Assembly (NCBI GenBank): GCA_964422855.1
Contig: CAYRCS010000009.1
Location: 1 to 34,612 of the forward strand
Source of the DNA: CAZEYI01 sp964422855
GTDB lineage: Bacteria; Patescibacteriota; Gracilibacteria; Absconditabacterales; Absconditicoccaceae
DNA: 34,612 nt
Reading direction: 5' to 3'
Positions 31,368 to 34,612 of the stretch are shown piece after piece; the stretch's first letter is position 1, and each line of letters begins with the position of its first letter. Under the pieces are notes generated by a model, which saw nothing but the letters and a program-made list of their open reading frames with translations, had not been told where the DNA came from and searched no databases. The translations under genes and the position numbers were made by a program.

Positions 31368-32033
31368 TTATTTTTTCTGAGCGACTAAATATGTTTCTCG
31401 CAGAAAAAATCTTAGCGGTGGTAATCTAAGCCATCTTTGCCAACTATTTGGGAATATGTGGGTCAAAGAATACTTAGATTCGATGACGCGCAATTCAAAG
31501 TTATCTGCTAAATGGGCAAGTTGTCCATGAGTTATCGGTCTATAATGAGTTTCATCATCCCGGAAATACCAATGATAGGGCGTTGGTCATAACAACACCA
31601 CAATTCAGTCTTTTTTGAGTAATCTAGATATCTCTGCAAATAATTTAATTTGTATGTTTGTAGGTAGGTGCTCTATAACGTGTCTGCAATAAATAAAATC
31701 AAATTTCCCATCTTCGAAAGGAATGTTTTCTGTAAATAGATCGCATTTTTGTATGTTTAACCCTTTTGAAATTCCATAATTGACAAATCAATCATTGTAA
31801 TCAACTCCATAATATTTTATATCTCTATCTTCCCATCGTCTATAGAAGGTAGCTGGTCAGCATCATATATCTAGAACAGACATTTTCGGTAACAAATATT
31901 TCCCGACTAGATTGTTTGGTCGAGAGTTGTCGCCCGGACTGAAAAACTCCTCTGATTCCCTTATTTTTCTACTAGCATAGTCTTTTAAGCTCATTATGTT
32001 ATTGGTGGTAGTGGATAAAATTTTAACGCCCAT
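31368..32033 (-). CDS. SAM-dependent methyltransferase, about 221 aa
   Basis: SAM loop MSVLDIGCGPATFYRRWEDR, then YYGVDYNDGFVNYG, KCDLFTENIPFEDGKFDFIY, CRHVIEHLP and LLKKDGIVVLLGPTPYHWYF, giving a complete class I fold. ATG at 32033 is chosen as the start, overlapping the GT4 stop by 11 bases, the same pattern as the next junction upstream. An in-frame TTG at 32078 would add 15 residues and another ATG lies at 31994; an in-frame TAA at 32093-32091 limits the start. It probably methylates a sugar. It ends at TAA, 3 bases before the GT2 gene begins. Confidence 0.82.
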
Positions 32034-33081
32034 GAACCATAAACAATTGCTTATAACATTCAATAAATTCTTTTTCAAAGAACGTACTACTTAAGAGCAT
32101 TCATTTATCTTTTTTGTAAGGATACTGTATTTTCATATTCTTGGTATATTCCCCTAAAATCACTTCTTTTGCTCCACTTTTAAAATCTGAGGTAATGATA
32201 GACAATCACATTTCTCTTGCCTCTAGGAGTGCATTAGGGAATCATTCAACCTCCGAAGCATAGAGGAACACATCTGCTACATTCAGATACATAAATACGT
32301 TTTTTAATTCTCACAAAAACAGGATATTATCTTGCAATCAAAGATCTTTTACTAGATTCTCCAACTTTTGCCTCCTTGGTCCATTTCATATAATGAGATA
32401 GATCCGATGCTTGTCTATAGTGTCATAGACCCTTTTCAATGCTTCAATAATTTTTTCATGATGCTTTTGCCAAATCAATCTTCATGTCGTGACAAAAACC
32501 TTTTTTCATTGTATTTTTTTATTGGTGTTCTCAGGGATTTTTTCACTTCTCATCTTTTCGATTTCTTCCTTATCTACGATATTATATACAACTTCTATTG
32601 TATGCTCTGGGATATGCAAATATTCAGCTAGATCATATTTATTTTCTAAGGAATTGACGACGATTTTACCAGCTTTTGGATATAGCAAAGCAATCAAAAA
32701 CTTCTGAATACCGCCAAAGATTCCAATAAAAAAATTAATATGCGTTCTGAAAGAAATGGTGGCATGTTTCTTAGCTAGAATATGTACAAAATTAGCTATT
32801 TCAAGTAAACTCATGCCGTCAGATAAACCATATTGTTTCAATATTTTTTTTGCTTTCCACACATACCACGGGATCAACAAAAACATGAGAAGATTGTTTT
32901 TTACATTAGACAAGGAGATATGATGGATTCATAGAGGTAAATCATAAAAATTAGTCGACTTGAGGGTGATGATATAAACTTCTCTCCCTTCTTTCATCAG
33001 ATTGCTGGCTAAATTTATAGTAACCCTCTCGGCACCTCATCCTTCGAGAGAATTTATAAGAAAATAATATTTATTTTTCAT
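32023..33081 (-). CDS. Glycosyltransferase, GT4 family, 352 aa
   Basis: GT-B fold retaining glycosyltransferase. N-terminal domain: MKNKYYFLINSLEGGGAERV, the classic glycine-rich acceptor-side loop. C-terminal domain: VFVTTGRLIWQKHHEKIIEA, IIGNGPRRQKLENLV, ADVFLYASEVEGFPNALLEA (donor-binding Glu pair) and IITSDFKSGAKEVI. Length is normal. Its ATG overlaps the end of the previous GT4 gene by 11 bases, and its TAA lies inside the methyltransferase gene. Confidence 0.92.
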
Positions 33082-34186
33082 GTCAGATCATATGTAAATA
33101 AGCTTTATAATATCTTTGTATGCTGCTCTTCTTATCAAAACGATCTTTTATATGATCGTACGATAATCAACGTATTTTTTCATAGTGCTGTAATGCAAAT
33201 CTTAGACTCTCTTTTAAATTAGAAACATTTCATGTATTTACTAGAATTAAGTCCTTCTGATCTGATATTTCTGCTGTGCCTCAAACATTGGTTGCTACTA
33301 CCACACATTTTGCCAATAATGCCTCTACTACTGTCGTTGGCAATCCTTCTTGATAACTTGGGTTCACAAATATATCAAATTTATGAAGTCGATTATATCT
33401 ATCGTCTGTTCATACAAAGATTATCCTTTTCGTAAGTCATAACTTTGTAGATAATTCTTCTAGTTTATTTTTTTCTGATCAATCTCCTATTATCGTGCAT
33501 TTTCGAGTGATATGTGTCAATCATGTTAAGGCTTCTAACAATATATCTACTCACTTAATTGGAACCAACCTCCCAATAAATCATATATGCGGGATGCGGT
33601 TTTTTATTTTATTGTGAGCGAGATATTCTATAGGATTGTAAATAATGATTGGTACTTTTTTGGTGAATTTTTTAATAAATTTTTGATGAGCCCTGGATAT
33701 AGTAATAATGTTATTCGCTTGACGAAAGACCCAGAGTCCCACAGTCCAGTCAAACAGTCGTGCAGCTAATTTAATATATCGAGGATACCCTGTTACAAAT
33801 CCACTGCCATGTTCTATATGTATCCATTTACATCACCGTATCTTGGCTAGTATCCCTCCCAACAAAGTATAAAGAAAAAATCTCGTATGTGTCTGTATAA
33901 TATCAGGATTATATTTTCTTATATCTCCCATTTTCTGCCGAAACAATGGTAATCGTATTTTTGGGACAGGGAATCCCGGTATGAGATCCCAAGAAGGAAG
34001 ATATATACTTATTGTATCTTTATAAGATATATTTCATTTTGCTCTTATATCACTTGTTATATCCAACACTTGAATATCATGTTTTTGATTGAGTTCATGA
34101 TTAAGAGTTTGAGCAATTTTTTCCAAACCACCTGGATGTATAACATAATTATAACAGTATATCTGAATTATTTTAATTTTTGACAT
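33071..34186 (-). CDS. Glycosyltransferase, GT4 family, 371 aa
   Basis: First gene of the - operon. GT-B fold: KIKIIQIYCYNYVIHPGGLE at the N-terminus, IIQTHTRFFLY, HIEHGSGFVTGYPRYIKLAA, NNIITISRAHQKFIKKF, then HIGFIGRLVPIKGVDILLEA, IIGDGSEKNKLEELS, FDIFVNPSYQEGLPTTVVEA with the donor-binding Glu pair, and VVVATNVGGTAEIS. ATG at 34186 is preferred; an upstream in-frame ATG at 34279 would add 31 residues not typical of the fold and would run through the divergent promoter region. Its 3' end overlaps the next GT4 gene by 11 bases. Confidence 0.92.
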
Positions 34187-34277
34187 ATTACTATTATTAT
34201 CATAAATCTCATAATCTCTTATTGAAATACAGGTATATAACAATAGATATGCGGTGATATTTATATTTTTTGTGGAC
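34187..34277. other. Divergent intergenic region with promoters in both directions expected
   Basis: Ninety-one AT-rich bases separate the - strand glycan operon from the + strand membrane-protein gene, so both promoters should lie here. Candidates are weak: on the + strand TTGAAA with TAGATA 16 bases on, on the - strand TTCAAT with TATGAT 16 bases on. I cannot choose between registers. Confidence 0.35.
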
Positions 34278-34612
34278 ATGAAAAAAACTATTTTTCTCGC
34301 TATAGTAGGAATTTTCCTGCTTGTATGAGGGTATGAAATATTTAACGCATTTATGTTGCATCATACGTATTATGCTAGTATGTTTGCAACTATGAGAAAT
34401 CGATGGCTTGTGTTGGGAGCATTTGCATGTGCCGTACCAGCTCTCTATTATTTCGTCACAAACAATACCTATAAACTGCCTGTATTGGGTTGATTGATAG
34501 GATGATGATTGGCTCTCTTTGGCTTGTGGCATACAGGTATCACGGATAGTTTACGATTTGGGAGATTGGGCGTTCTGATGCAATTGCTTAATACCGCTAT
34601 ACTTGTGTTTTT
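34278..34612 (+). CDS. Polytopic membrane protein, N-terminal part (runs off the window)
   Basis: ATG at 34278; open to the window end with four TGA glycines. The 111 residues seen contain three hydrophobic stretches: TIFLAIVGIFLLVGGYEIF at the N-terminus, WLVLGAFACAVPALYYFV in the middle, and LPVLGGLIGGGLALFGLW, plus the start of a fourth (VLMQLLNTAILVF). The family is not recognised. It is divergent from the glycan operon, so it may be unrelated to it. Confidence 0.75.

Noticed and set aside
34187..34279. N-terminal extension of the first GT4 gene to ATG at 34279
   Set aside because: The extra residues are not typical of the GT-B fold and would occupy the divergent promoter region.
137..34612. 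Dozens of apparent pseudogenes and frameshifted genes
   Set aside because: They arise from treating TGA as stop. With TGA as glycine the frames are continuous and the proteins complete.
137..34612. TGA as tryptophan (Mycoplasma-type code)
   Set aside because: Trp is written as TGG at expected places, and TGA positions fall on conserved glycines, not tryptophans.
1..34612. tRNA, rRNA, transposase, integrase or attachment sites
   Set aside because: None was recognised on either strand, so no mobile-element boundary is claimed for the surface or glycan loci.

Overview
The window is low-GC bacterial DNA that can only be read if TGA is a sense codon for glycine (translation table 25). Read this way, 27 genes close on TAA (15) or TAG (12). 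One further gene (folD) runs into an assembly gap and one runs off the window end. In-frame TGA falls on glycines that define protein families: three in the GGSGTRL signature of RfbA, the GG of the RfbB Rossmann loop, all three loop glycines of a CapI-like epimerase, and the last glycine of FolD's PGGVGP. This code points to the candidate phyla Gracilibacteria (BD1-5) or Absconditabacteria (SR1); I cannot separate the two from this sequence.

Layout. (1) 1-8264, + strand: a surface-protein locus with two paralogous exported beta-rich repeat proteins (983 and 831 aa) and an 852-aa exported protein with Cys-rich repeats, a lectin-like domain and three C-terminal SLH domains. The first two genes each have a consensus sigma70 promoter. 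(2) 8312-10283, - strand: an uncharacterised 501-aa protein and a 113-aa very basic protein. (3) 10444-15601, + strand: folD (3' end lost in a gap), an exported TPR-like protein, a small membrane protein and secD. (4) 15694-25694, + strand: a tight ten-gene cell-surface polysaccharide operon with galE, a Wzx-like flippase, a nucleotidyltransferase, rfbB, rfbA, an NRS/ER-type rhamnose reductase, a 2-hydroxyacid dehydrogenase, a UDP-uronate epimerase, a UDP-HexNAc dehydrogenase and a glycosyltransferase. (5) 34186-25696, - strand: a convergent nine-gene operon with two GT4s, a methyltransferase, a GT2, rfbC, a DegT aminotransferase, a Trm112-methyltransferase fusion, a CelD-type GNAT and a last methyltransferase. 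(6) 34278-end, + strand: a partial membrane protein.

How it works together: RfbA, RfbB, RfbC and the NRS/ER-like reductase would make dTDP-L-rhamnose. GalE, the epimerase and the dehydrogenase would supply UDP-galactose-type and uronic-acid donors. The aminotransferase, GNAT and methyltransferases would decorate sugars, four glycosyltransferases would assemble the repeat unit, and the flippase would export it. No repeat-unit polymerase or initiating phosphoglycosyl transferase was recognised. The SLH protein and the secD genes fit a cell that builds a protein surface layer over this glycan.

Three N-runs interrupt the window (496-505, 11343-11442, 28220-28319). The last is flanked by identical 21-nt ends and looks like an unmerged contig overlap inside a gene. 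No tRNA, rRNA, CRISPR array, transposase or integrase was seen, and no stretch over 300 bases lacks a gene.
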